DNA of 64,000 nucleotides, taken from contig CM021312.1 of NCBI GenBank assembly GCA_010645155.1, positions 9,808,182-9,872,181 of the forward strand. The letters run 5' to 3'. The position numbers and the translations under genes were made by a program. Position 1 is the first letter of the stretch. Each line of letters begins with the position of its first letter. The stretch is from Tigriopus japonicus. Taxonomy: Eukaryota; Arthropoda; Copepoda; Harpacticoida; Harpacticidae. This document shows positions 10,387-22,341 of this stretch, in pieces. The notes beneath the pieces were generated by a model. That model was not told the origin of the DNA and ran no database searches. It worked only from the letters and a program-made list of their open reading frames with translations.

Positions 10387-13300
10387 AAAATAAGGGGTTA
10401 CTATTCCTATCCTGAGCTCTTGGAGAGTGCTCCCAATGTCCCAAAGACTTCACATAAACTTAAAACAACTTGCAAATGAACTAAATGAATCAGACACATC
10501 ATTTGAGCGCATTTTCAAACAAAACCATTGTGATGTAGATAAAAGAGTAGAGACTTCAAACTGAACTTATTCCGCTTGCTGATTGCACACCTTCTTTGGC
10601 ATGAACTTCACAACACTGATGCGGAAAGACTTTGGACATGATTAGAAATAAATACCTTTGATTGCCAGGGCATAAAAAGAGTACATATCACTTTACTTCC
10701 AATGGCAAGAAGGGATTGCTCAATTGCATCCATTTCAACATATGACATGGTTTTTAGCGCAACAAAGAAACAAATCAATCTTTTTTCGTTTGACTTTCAA
10801 TTTAGGATGCTTTAATTTAGTGCCTGTAAAATGTTCATTATGAGATGTTTTGTTGAGAAATTACTTCAATTCCATATTGAAACTTATTTTTATTCAATAT
10901 TAAATGTTAACAATTTCATTGATCTTGAATGTAAATGACAATTATTAAAAGAACTCTTGAAAGAAGAAAGAGTTAAAAATTCCCCATTCCTCACATATTT
11001 TGACCAGTTTTTCTTTTTGCCACCAATGATCAACTTTGAATTCATTTTTTTCTACTCTTTTGGTATTAACAGAGGACTTTAAAGCTTTATGAGGATTTTC
11101 TATATATTTTTAACATGCATAAAGCATTGAAACATCTTTTTCTAAGTAACTACTTTGTAAAATGTTGAATTAAAAATGTAGTACCACTCTGGCAACATTA
11201 GGAAGGAATGGGGCAATATGCATACTTTTGTTAATTAAGATGTTCCACCCACATATGTAGATGCATTTAGTATTTATGTTTGATCTTCACTTTTAAATAC
11301 CCTATCATCTTTCCTAATCTCATAGTATTTGCTCTTCTTCCTCACTTGTACTCTCCAATGCTCAATCTGCCTTCTTTTCTTTCCCCTCCAATACCAATTT
11401 TACCTTCTTCATCATACTTTACTACGTACACAATATCTCTACATCCATACTTTCTGACTCACAACCTCATTCTTCCACAACTTGGTATTTGGCTGGAAAG
11501 TAAAATTCCCCATTGAATATTTATAAGCCTTAAGATTCATTACAAAAAAACAAGATTGTTGGTTTGTTTAGCTTTATTGGGAAAAGTACAAAAAATAGCA
11601 TCATTAATGCTGTTGTCAATTCAGGTCAATGTTTTTCCCATGGGGCTTTATGTCTTCAAAACTTTTTACATTATCAAATAAACTGGAAATTTTTTATTGT
11701 TTTAATTTTAACATTTTTCGTTATTTTAAAACTGCATTTTCAAGGCTCAAACCTAAAACTCTGGGAGCCAGAATGAAAGACAATCTTACACATATCACTA
11801 CCAGTGTCAGGTATCAGAGCTGCCTTCAATCAAAATGGACATTCAAATATCAATCAAGCTTAGAACAAATCAATTATTTGAAGTTTGTCTCAATCAACTT
11901 GATGCATCCCTATTCCCTTTTTTCTGATTCAAAGAGCGAGTAGAGCTCTAAAAGCAAGCCCTACTCATTCAATCCTCTTATGAACTCAATCATCAAAAAA
12001 TGCTTCAAGCTAGCAATATCAAAATTGATAGACGTTTTGGCAACCCTGAGTTGCCTGGAATCCAGCTTGTCCTTTCGCGTTTGGCCTCAAAGTGGATGAG
12101 GTTGGCATTGAGGCAAAGCTGGGAAGGAATGGAGGGGAAGTAATGTTCGGGAGGGATGATGTGTCCGGTGCGTGAACCATGTCCTTCTAGTAGGTGGGCT
12201 CTCTTTCTCTTTCTCTCACACATGGGAAAGAGGAAAGCATAGACATTGATCTGTTCCCAACGACCAAAAAACCTAGATTCGGTAGTACAACCTCCCAACT
12301 GTGGACCTCGAAATTGACGAGTCAAGAATCATTAAATTGACGTCTCCAAATTGGATGGCTCGACAAGAACCTCTAAGAACTATGGAGAAGGGGACCATCT
12401 TGACTAAGTCTGTTGTGCAACATGGTCAGGGGTATGGAATCACATGTACATATCCGTGTGTTCCACTCTGTCAGGGACAGACAGGGACAAAGGGCTAGCC
12501 AACGACTTCTAGTACTTCCAACTGTGAAGTGGATCCTGAATGAATCAACAGAGTGCCACCAAAGCCCCTGATAGACCATATTGGCTTGATGGGTCGCCTC
12601 TGAACAGAGAAAGAGAGGCTCAATAACAGCGTGGCCTGGTATTTAGAGAGTGTTGAATGCACTTTGTATGTTCCTCCACTGAGTGGATGAACACTCTTGA
12701 GGTGTGGGCAAGTGAAGGAACAACACTTTACCAAATACATTGAGCCTTTAAAAGACGCTTTTTTTACTATTGCAAGAAGAAATTACGAAACCTTTCAGGC
12801 CACTTTTGACTATTGGGATTTTTCAACACGTGCCTGCTGAGCGCTTTTTTTTCACAAGCAAACCCCATAAGCATATTTTTTATTGTAAGCCTTTCTAAGG
12901 CGATTTTTTAAAGAGAAAATGGCATTGTGAAATGTTCGTTTTTGGCCTTTTCCCTGTACATTTTACTTTCTGTGATCTTGAATACCTCAGTTAATAATTG
13001 AAAGGAGTGTTTTTATTTGTAGGCAACGCTCTTCATTCTATTTTTTGTGGTGTCAAAGCGAGAAAAAGAACAATATGCAACACAAACAAAAAAGATTGAC
13101 TCCAAAAATATATTTTTTTCTGTTACGAAAATACAAGGGAAAAAGGAATTGTCTGAGTACTGTTTTTAGAACCCACCGACAAATTTTCAAAACGAATTTG
13201 GACTGAATGAACACGAGTGGCATTTTTGTGTTAGCTTTCTAGTTCTTTTGAGAACCTTGAGATCACAGATATCTGCAGATACGACATACTGCTGTATTTT

Positions 13301-15202
13301 GAAGGATAACTTGCAGCTGTAGATGAGAAAAGGTTGCGTGAAACTTCATTGGATTTCCGTAGAGAATTAGTTCAGTATGTCCAAAAATGATAAAAATGTA
13401 ACACAAGATTAATATTGGGACATGGTTGATCGTCAGCTGTAGCTGAACGCTCTGAAACAGCAACCACTAATTTGTCCTCCAAAAATTGAAACATTTGTCC
13501 AACTTAGTTTGTCGTATCTGTTCAAATCTTAGCTTGAGACTCTTCAAGTATAAGACACTCTGAGGACTCTCATGATTTTTAAGCCTTATATCGGTCAATA
13601 GAAAGCCATGGAGCTCATAAGATTCTTCTTGGGAATCCTTATCAATCCCTAGGGCTGTTACCCAACATTGCCTTTTGACCCCAAAAAATAGTAGCAAGCA
13701 CATTCATTCACATGAGGATCCTTTCATTACTTCCAAATGAGGTCAATAGACTTGGATGAGAGGAGGATAAGTTGTTTATTCATGGTAGATCATCATAACA
13801 TGAAGCAAATCGAAAACCATTTGGCGGGTTTAACTGGAATATGGCAAACAAATTGAAACTTTAAAACTTGAAATCGCTTCCGAAGACAGTGGACAATAAT
13901 AACATTGGACAATGGCTGAAGTGCAAGTGAGTGGTTAGTTTGTGAACTCATTCACGGATTCATTCAAGCAAATTGATTGGTATTCAAAAGTATACCAGGA
14001 TCCTTAATTAAGCTCATTATGCCACGCACAACAAAAGGAGAAAAATAGTATTATTAGCAATCAGATAGATTCATTATTTCTGAGGTGCAGAACCTCAATC
14101 TGGGACCTTATTTGTTCATCATGAGCTTTCTTGAGTATTTATAGGGCACATAACCATAATCTCGAAGGTTGCGGACATTGGGATATCTGAAAGAGGATGA
14201 TTCAAAATCAGATAGCGTTTTGTTGGCAAATTCATTCATTCGTTTTTTACGATTAAAGGTCATGTCAGGTCGAATACAATTTTTGAAGAAATGTAAAAAT
14301 GTAAGTATTGGAGGATAAAAAAATCAATTGAACCCAAGAAGTTATTTTTGGTGCCGGTTAAAGACTAAATGAGTGCCAAACGCAGTTTTTGCAAAAAAAT
14401 AAGGACTTTTTTCTGGCTTGTTGTAGATGGATGGTCATTTTATACTCGGAGACATATTTTAAGGTTGAGACTTAAAACTTAAAGATAAGTTTGTCCAATC
14501 TTTGAAATCGTAACGTTAAACAATACGTCATTAAATGTTCACTAATAGAAGTTTCAGCCATTTCAGTCGTTTTCTTTAAATTATTTCTTTCTGGTTGACA
14601 AAACAGTCCATTTGTCCATTTGAAAGTCTGTTTTTTTTTCATAAGATATTTCGATTGTTTTTGTAAATCCAAAAAAATGTAAAGGAAAAAATGTAAAGAA
14701 TATGCTTACTTTGCCACTCCTGATTGTACATTTTAAAAAAAAATAGTTCCTAAGATACCTGTAAAACTTTAGAATCAGCAAGACTGCACTGAATACTCGT
14801 AGTTTTTTTGTAAATCTTAAAGGATCTTTTAATCATAAAAGCCTCTTCCATTTTTCGAGTATGTGATTCAAAACAAAAAAAAAACTTCTGAGCCAGGAAC
14901 ACAGTTCAGATTAATTCTGATGAGGAATGAAATTGTTGGTAATCCATTCATTAACCACATACAATCAATGACAATCCTTAAAGGATTTTTGCATCGAACT
15001 CTACATGTTGTTATTTTGCTTCTCTTGAACCATTTAACTTTAGTAAAGAATGGTCTCCATTACTTAAAAAACGGCACACAACAAAGGGTTCTCCCAGAAG
15101 AAGTTCTTAATTACTACAATAATTAGTGACGCGTCAAATCTCTGTCCCCAGGTAGTATTTAAAATGATAAAGTGTGGCATAATTGTATGCTGCATACCAT
15201 TC
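10387..15202. other. Non-coding interval with a GC-richer island at 12000-12740
   Basis: A+T-rich except for 12000-12740, which is less A+T-rich, non-repetitive and open in short frames on both strands. On the minus strand it has acceptor-like TCTCTTTCTCTGTTCAG (near 12610) and a purine tract of GAGAAAG repeats (near 12200). It could hold 5' exons or the promoter of the gene ending at 9066, but no phase-tested exon could be fixed. The rest shows nothing I can name. Confidence 0.4.
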
Positions 15203-18200
15203 TTACTTGAAGTATTCTATCCTGTAGGGATTGTAGACATCATAGTCAAAGTATCTCCGAGAATACGAATAAGGAGACACACTCGAGGAAGTTCCTGCAA
15301 GAAAAGACCAAAACGCAACCCTTCAAATCAGATCAAATCGCAACTTCACCGCTCTAAAACACCCAACCTCGATAGGATTCCGGGTATCTGGGCGAGTAGT
15401 AGAATCCCGTGGCGTTCCATGGCGAAGTGGACCCATAGCTGATGCTCGTGGTCCTCATATTGGGCGGGGTAGAGGCCCGATAGTTGGGCGTGGCAGCTCT
15501 ACTAGCACTTGTGGGTGGAGTAGATCGGAACGTCCGATACGGCGTAAACTCCCTGTCGGACAGCGGCGGCGTGGTGTCCCGATAGTAGCTATAATAGTTA
15601 CTACTTGCTGTGGGCGTGGAGGTGGTAGTGAAGGGCGTGGTGGCCCGAGCGTCTCGGTACGTGTAAGTCCGAGGTGGGTTGTTCCAGTTGATGGAATAAT
15701 AGGGCGTATCCTCACGATAACTGGAGGAAGTCGTCACCGTTGTCTCCACAGGAGTGGACGAACGGAAGCTGGATCGATAGTCTTGGATGTCGGTGCTACA
15801 AAGGAAGGGCTAATTTGTTTATTTAACTGGGAGAATACTCAGTTTTAGGAAGGGTGGGTGGGAGTAAAAATAAACACTGGGCTTTATTGGAAACTTACGT
15901 GGGAAAATAGTTGGGATCTAGAATCATAGTTTTGGAACTGTGTCGACTTGTCGGGGATGGAAAAGGTATACGACTGGGAAAAGATCATCAGAGCTCTTGT
16001 GTTTCTGTCTGTTCACACTCAATCCGAAAGAATCTTGACATTTACAAAAACGGAAAGCCCTGCCAACAACGCTAGACTATCATCGTATCGTATCCTTGAG
16101 TGAACCTCCACTCAATTTGGGATTTTGATATTTATTCGGTCCAAGACAAAACATTTGAAATGTTATCTACAAAGTAGCTTAACCTCTAAGATGCAGCAAA
16201 CTCAAGGACGAACAAGAACTTGAGGTGAAATTGAATCATGAAACTTCCAATAAGGTTAGCAACTATAAATTACTGGACAATTTGAAGTAATCTGCAGTGT
16301 TATGTGTGCGCTTGATTTGAAAATTGTACTCCACAACAAAACCATGTGAAATCGACCTTTTTATTACATTTTCTTGTTCTCTTTTCTTCAAGTTGGTGTT
16401 CAGGAATATTAGTAATATCAAAAGGGAGCACTTTTGTTCGAGGCAGCCAAGAAGCACTGAATCTCTGGAGTGGGAGGCTAACGATGAGAATTGTGATTTC
16501 CTGAAGGATTTATTCAATTGCGTTCTTCTGCAAACGAGCCCTGCCTTTGCATTTAGTAGACAACGTATTTCAATTTTCAGTTCAATCGAATGTCGGAGTG
16601 AAAAGATATGTCTTCTCAAACTTACATGCTGGAGAGAGCATAAAATGAAGTAACATGCCCTTTTGTGGTAAAGCAATTGCCAGAAAAGGGCTAGTTTATT
16701 CTTTCTCGGTAGGATTTCCATTGAACTTTGAGTGAGCATAACTTTTGACTCCGACGTTCGATTGAGCTGAACTTTGAAATACTTATTCAAGTCAACATAA
16801 ACAAGGCCTCATTTGCAGAAGAAAGTTATTGCAATGTTCTACTTGAATCATGATTCCTCTCGCTAGCCTCCCAGTTCAGAGAAATTCGGTGGTTCTTGAG
16901 GTAGCGTAACTTTTCTCGCTGTTGATTTTGGCCGGAGAAATCACTTTTAATTTCCAAAGACAATTGAGACAAGTTTTAAGTTGATGCTATAGTCTGCATG
17001 ATTTTTTTCCATTTTGTTAAGTGGTCAACGGACAAAAACAGTTGCTTGAAGCATACTTTAAGGAAAAAAATGAACATTTTGTTCGGTTCAAATCAATACT
17101 GTTCTTATTATTGGCTTGTTTGACGGAAAAATTTATATACGGCGATATCTATTCACTCCTGCTTCAAATATAATGAGAAAAACTCCAATTGCTTCCACTA
17201 AGCATTCACAAAACCGAGATCTTGCTGTAGGATATCCTTGGAAGAGATATAAAAGCTAGGTTATATATTCATGAGCAAGTCTTTTTCTTTCCAGATGATT
17301 TTTCCTTGCGTCAATGTACAACTCACAAAACAAGAACAGTCTGTATAACATTCTGTCTACTTTTTTTGTCTACTTTACAACAAAGAAACCCTCAGATATC
17401 GTTGCCATTTTTTAGGTAGAATTTGTGCACTATCAAAACAGAGTCCATTCACACACAACGTCATCTGGAGTCTACTTGTGGCAAATAGTGAGAGAATACT
17501 GTTCAAAGTCATGTCTCCGAGATCGATATGAAAAGCTTATAAATGGGGAAGGATTGCGGTAGATGTTTACACCATAATTCATTAGTTCCATGTATTGTCC
17601 CTCCATTAACATTTAAGGCACTTTAGCTCGTCCAAAACTGGTGCAAAATCGTGGCTGTCTGCAAACCCATGTATTGCATCAAATCGGTGAGTTGTTGCCA
17701 CAAGAAGACCACTAGATGTCGCACTTTATGACCTTACCCTTTCAATGACAGTGCATAAAACTGAAGGTTGAACATTTCATAGAGGTCTATAGAGAGGCCA
17801 ATGCCGTCATTTTGTCTGCCTTGTTTATTGCTGAAACTGGCCAGAAGTAGCGTGAAAAGGCAAATATTTTCGAAGAATATCGTAAAATACTTGCCCAAAC
17901 AAGTGGAAGATCACAGTACAAATGAAAGCGCGCAAGACAAATCTTCAATGCCAAATCCCATAATTGTGTGATTTAATGCCTGTGAATTGTCTATCATCTT
18001 CATCAAACACCTTGGTTTAATTTGGGAGAAGCAAAGCCTAGAAACAAGGCCACATGGCTAAAAACATTAATGCTTTTCAAAAATTTGCCTTCAACAAATA
18101 TGTTTGCTTGGGCAAGTTTCAACTAGAGGGCTAACAGAGAAATGACACCCCGAAAATATTCGTGAGTCATCAAGCCTGCACTGTGTGTGCCATGGGATTT

Positions 18201-20628
18201 GACATTGAACACAATAAGTTAGGTGATTCACAACCTGAACTTGCGTTTTTAGTGAGTCAGTGGCAAAATTGCTCATCTAACTGCTTTCGTCGAACAAGAG
18301 CAATGTATGATGAATCAAGTCACTTGACACCCTTGCAGCGGGATCAATGAAGTACGTTCAAAACAAATCTCAACTGCCTGTACTGGAGTGACATTTCTCT
18401 GTTAGCCCTCTAGTTTCAACTAGTCGCTGATGATAAACGGCCATTGCTGCCCACTATGAAATTTCACGACCAGACTGCTTCGGTAACTCCACTCTATTAC
18501 CTCTGTGGAACTTACCTGGATGTGGTCCGAACGGGCGACAAGGATCGAGCTCGAGCCACAGCCAAGGAATGAGGCCAGTAGCTCAAATCGGCACAATAGT
18601 CGTAGTAGGGATCCCAGATGCGGGACTCGGACATGGCTCTGGAGGTGCGAACCAAGTCATCCACATAACTGGACAACGGTCTGAACAAGAGGAAGAACTA
18701 GGTTTCTTGTGTGTAATAATTTCAAGCCCTTTTCTGAGTTATTTCGTAAATGAGCGTTGGCAGATTTGCAAGAATGAACTGCGCTAGGTTTTTGTTTCTC
18801 AACTAGTCCGTACAGTCAAAGCTGATAATTAAAGAGCGCAGGAAGTTATGTGAAAACCCAAAGAATGTTTTTTTTCACATAAAACATTTTTGGACTTTTA
18901 AGGGATATTTTTCATCAAGTGATTGCTAAATTCGCAAAAAATATGATTTCAGACGTTTTTTGCGCACTTGGTCCTTTATCAGGTGTTTTTTGTTTTGTTT
19001 AAAAATCAAGGCAGATTTGCCAAATATCCCAAAATTGGGAAAAGTACAATCTTTTGATCTTCGCTCAATTTTTTTAGGGTAGTAGGGTGTTATGCAAGTT
19101 TTTTAATGCAGCTTTCTATTTAAAAATGGAATAAAAAACAAAGAAAAATCTTTTATGGTTTTTGCCTTACGGTTGTAAGGAAATTCAAAGTAGTATCATC
19201 TTAAAAACCAATTCAACATCAAAGTTTGCCTGCATTTTTTCCTCCTAGTGCAATGAGAAAATTAACTTTTAACATAGAGTTAGAATTTTGATAGGGTTTA
19301 AAGGTAGTAGAATCAGTTCATCCAAATTAGATAGAATGTTGGTATGTTAGACTAAATTTTGATCATGATCAAAAATGGATTTATGTTAGACAATTGCTGA
19401 AAATGGGCTATATAAAGGAAGATTTGGCTTTTTTAATTTTTTTACTAACAATGAAACTGATTTTTGATCCCAAGAAAACGGGTGTGCGTATCTTCATTCT
19501 TAAATTGTTCGACAAAATGAGGAATTCTGAGGATGAAATATCTGTTGACGGAACACCCAATTTTTTAATCAAAGAAGTCTTCAGATGAGATTGAAAATAT
19601 TTATTTTGGCAAACCTATGCACAAAAAAGCCAAGTAAATCCAGATACCTTTGTGTCAGAATCTTGTACTAGGATTGCTTGTGTACAATTTGATAGTGAGG
19701 ATTTTTTGGGTATGTGAGGTGTTGTTTTTTTTTTGTTCATTTTCAGGTTGGGGTGGCATTAGTATGATTGTTGTGGCAATCCTTTTCATATCCCTTTTAT
19801 TTGACCTCGCATTTTCATTATCAAAGACCAATTTAAGCATTAGAATGTCATAAATGTTTTAATGCAATTTTCAAAGTGTTCCAAAATGTTTCACAAGGAT
19901 TCTGTTTGCCATCAAAAACAACAATGGAAATGGCTGCAAAAGATGATTCCATTTCCAGAAATACGGTGTCGCCAAAATATTTTGGACCTATTTGTGATAT
20001 TTGACTTCACGCCTAACAAAGGCTTTCATTGATGAAGTAATTTTGATTCGTTTACATATCCAACATTTCGAGTGCACCACAGGATGAAATAAAACTATAA
20101 TATCAAAAATTTAAAAAATGCCCGAATATTAGGTGCACTAATTCAAATGGCTCAAGAACACTAAAGGATAGTATAAATAACATTTTTATGGTGTATAGGG
20201 CGTTTGAAAGGCAGCTGATGTACAGAAGGTAAACTCGTGCAGCGTTATTTATACTCTACTTGGGTATACTTGAGCCATTTGAATTAGTGTAGCTAACATC
20301 CGGGCTATTAACATTTGTTTTTAATGGGTCCCGAAACTTCACACTGATCATACACTCCAAACAAAATTTAAATAATTTCTTTTTCAAATTGCCCTAAACA
20401 TGATACTGTACTTTATTACCTGTACAAATTGCTAGCATAGTCGTCGTACAAAGCGTCAAAGTAACTAGTGTACTTCAAAGGATATCGATGGTAGTACACA
20501 GGATACACCGGGGTCCTGGATCGACTGATCTAAAACACACCCACATAGTTGAGCCTCTTTCCCCGTGTTATAGCAAAATCAGTGGAACTCACCCTTTCGT
20601 TGATACTTTCGGTCAAAGTGGTGGTCAT
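15203..20628 (-). CDS. Tyr/Ser/Thr/Arg/Pro-rich protein of ~292 residues, complete six-exon gene
   Basis: Six exons join in frame from ATG (20628, context AATAACATGA) to TAA (15203). They are 20593-20628 (12 codons, donor GTGAGT), 20420-20529, 18516-18680, 15899-15946, 15368-15795 and 15203-15294. Acceptors include TTCCTCTTGTTCAG, CTTCCTTTGTAG and TTTTCTTGCAG; donors include two GTAAGT. The acceptor of exon 4 could instead be 15937, removing three residues. The protein starts MTTTLTESINERISRSRTP. It is dense in Tyr (YPVYYHRYPLKY, WDPYYDYC, NYYSYYRD), with more than ten S/T-P sites (RTPVYP, SLSPVR, SSTPV, EDTPYY, FTPYR, STPPT, AATPNY, ASTPPN, STSPW) and ends YDVYNPYRIEYFK. There is no signal peptide, membrane helix, coiled coil or catalytic motif, so it is probably disordered and phosphorylatable. 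I do not recognise the family. One untested idea is a relative of the non-helical heads of arthropod muscle proteins such as miniparamyosin. Introns 2 and 3 carry foldback and hAT elements. Confidence 0.78.
16448..16897. mobile_element. 450-bp foldback MITE, CAAGAACCACTG family, copy A (in intron of the Tyr-rich gene)
   Basis: Nearly the whole element is an imperfect palindrome. The left arm has CAAGAAGCACTGAATCTC, CTGGAGTGGGAGGCTAACG and TTCAGTTCAATCGAATGTCG. The right arm returns these as CGACGTTCGATTGAGCTGA, GCTAGCCTCCCAG and GGTGGTTCTT. Flanks GAGGCAGC (16440-16447) and GAGGTAGC (16898-16905) look like an 8-bp target duplication with one change. The 175-codon minus-strand open frame over it is a by-product. 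Confidence 0.8.
18124..18412. mobile_element. Non-autonomous hAT-type MITE with exact 8-bp target duplication
   Basis: Inverted ends TAGAGGGCTAACAGAGAAAT and its reverse complement at the right bound 289 bp. Both flanks read GTTTCAAC (18116-18123 and 18413-18420). There is no transposase. It lies in the intron between exons 3 and 4 of the Tyr-rich gene. A one-ended relative in inverse orientation lies at 27192-27302. Confidence 0.85.
20120..20305. mobile_element. 186-bp foldback element in an intron of the Tyr-rich gene
   Basis: Arms 20120-20183 and 20241-20305 are inverted copies: GCCCGAATATTAG, CACTAATTCAAATGGCTCAAG and AGTATAAATAAC read outward-in on both sides. The 57-bp loop is unrelated. 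No clear target duplication. A CTCAAGAACACT motif inside each arm recalls the ends of the 450-bp family. Confidence 0.7.
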
Positions 20629-21067
20629 GTTATTTGATGATATTCCTTCAAGATTGAAGTGTCTAGCTACTTCTCCGACGAATTCCTGGCCACAAATCAC
20701 CTCAAAGTTTGTATTGAAGCATTGATGAAGCCCGGGAATGTATAATGATCATCATATCTATCTATGTACTATTTGGGTGGGTGGATAGGTAGGTAGGTTT
20801 GGGTAGATGGAGGCGGGAGTGGTGGGCAACGCATGCGAGAGGAATCCTCGAGAAAGCCGCAAATTGGCAGGATTTCTTCCCCGAGACTTTCCGCTTTTCT
20901 TCCTCTTGTGATGATGAACTTGAAAAGCATTTGTGATGATGTGATACTAGGTGGGCCTAAGTTCTAACAGGGTGATCCAGGAGAGTTTAGTGAGAAACTT
21001 AATACTTTTCTTGTCTTCTTTACGACTTTTATTGTGCTTGCATGCTTTCGGTTTTAGTAGGTATAAA

Positions 21068-21518
21068 CAAGAAGCATTGAAAACTGGAGTGGGAGGTAAA
21101 CAATGAGAATTATGATTTCCAGAAGGATTAATTCAATTACGTTCTTCTGCAAAGGAGACCTTGTTTATGTTGATAAGAATACGTGTTTGAATTTTCAGCT
21201 CAATCGAATGGCGGAGTGAAATGTTGTGCCTTTTAAAACTTATGTACTGAAGAGAGCATAAAATGAATGAGTTCGCCCTTTTGCGGTAAAACATTTTCCA
21301 GAAAAGGGCTAGTTCATTGACTCTCGGTAGGATTTGCACAGAACTTTGACAGAGAATAACTTTGGACTCCGACGTTCGATTGGGCTGAAAATTGAAAAAT
21401 GAATTCTTGTCAACATAGGCAAGGTCTCATTTGGAGAAGAACGTAATTGAATTGTTCCTACTGGAAATCATGATTCCTCTCGTTAGCCTCCCAGTTCAGT
21501 GAAATTCAGTGGTTCTTT
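21068..21518. mobile_element. 451-bp foldback MITE, CAAGAACCACTG family, copy B
   Basis: Same palindromic layout as the copy at 16448, with arms bearing CTGGAGTGGGAGG and CGTTAGCCTCCCAGTTCAG. The flanks GGTATAAA (21060-21067) and GGTATAAC (21519-21526) match in 7 of 8 bases. It sits upstream of the Tyr-rich gene. Confidence 0.8.
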
Positions 21519-22341
21519 GGTATAACTGAATTTGAAACCAAATTTCGCCTGAACCGCTCTCAGTCAATCACAACTTTTGACAAATCTCTGGCCTAAATGT
21601 GAGGCCACTTCGCATGATTTTTTCCATTTTTAAACACAGTAATATCTTGGCTGAACTTTAGTAGACTCAAAATATGAAGTGCAATCAATTCAATTTAATG
21701 TCTGATTTCCAATTTTTATATGTTCCGTGTTAAGAAATAGTCTTAAGATATCACCTTCCTAATGAACTTTAGTTTATGTCGTCCTTTTAAATGCTAAATC
21801 ATATTCGAATTTAGTAAAACTTATATATTCACAAGTTCTTTTCAACTCAAAATGTTCACAGCAAAACTTACAGGAGCACACGAGCAAATATCGAAGATTA
21901 AATACATATGTGGTTGTTAGTTTCGAGTAGAATCCGTATTAAATTCAAAAGCACATCTGTAAATTGGTTATCTCTAGTTACCTCTCTCTCAAAACATGGA
22001 AATAATGAGAGGATTCAAAAACCCCTTATGAAATGAGGAACAATATTTGTACGTAGGACACGTTGAAAATAAATTCAATGAATTTCACATTTAAGGTACA
22101 ATTCTGACTTAAAAGCAAAGGAAACTCTTCTTTCTTCTGCGTTTTTCTTGATCTTGAAGCAAAGAAGGAATATTTTCTTTTCATGAGATCAAGAACACGA
22201 ATTAATTTTTTTGAATATGTTTAAATTCTTTAAGATTTGAAGATCAGGAAGTCAACAACAGATAAAATATAAAAACAAAGTTGTCAGGCTTCTCATTTTA
22301 AAGAAAAAAGCGTGCAAAAAGTGACTTATTGATCCTGCCTC

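Noticed and set aside
12301..12740. Short frames on both strands in the GC-richer island
   Set aside because: Possible 5' exon or promoter region, but no exon boundary could be phase-matched to the exon at 9838-10292 with good splice sites.
16263..16790. 175-codon minus-strand open frame
   Set aside because: It lies over the palindromic MITE at 16448-16897; related copies elsewhere do not preserve the frame.
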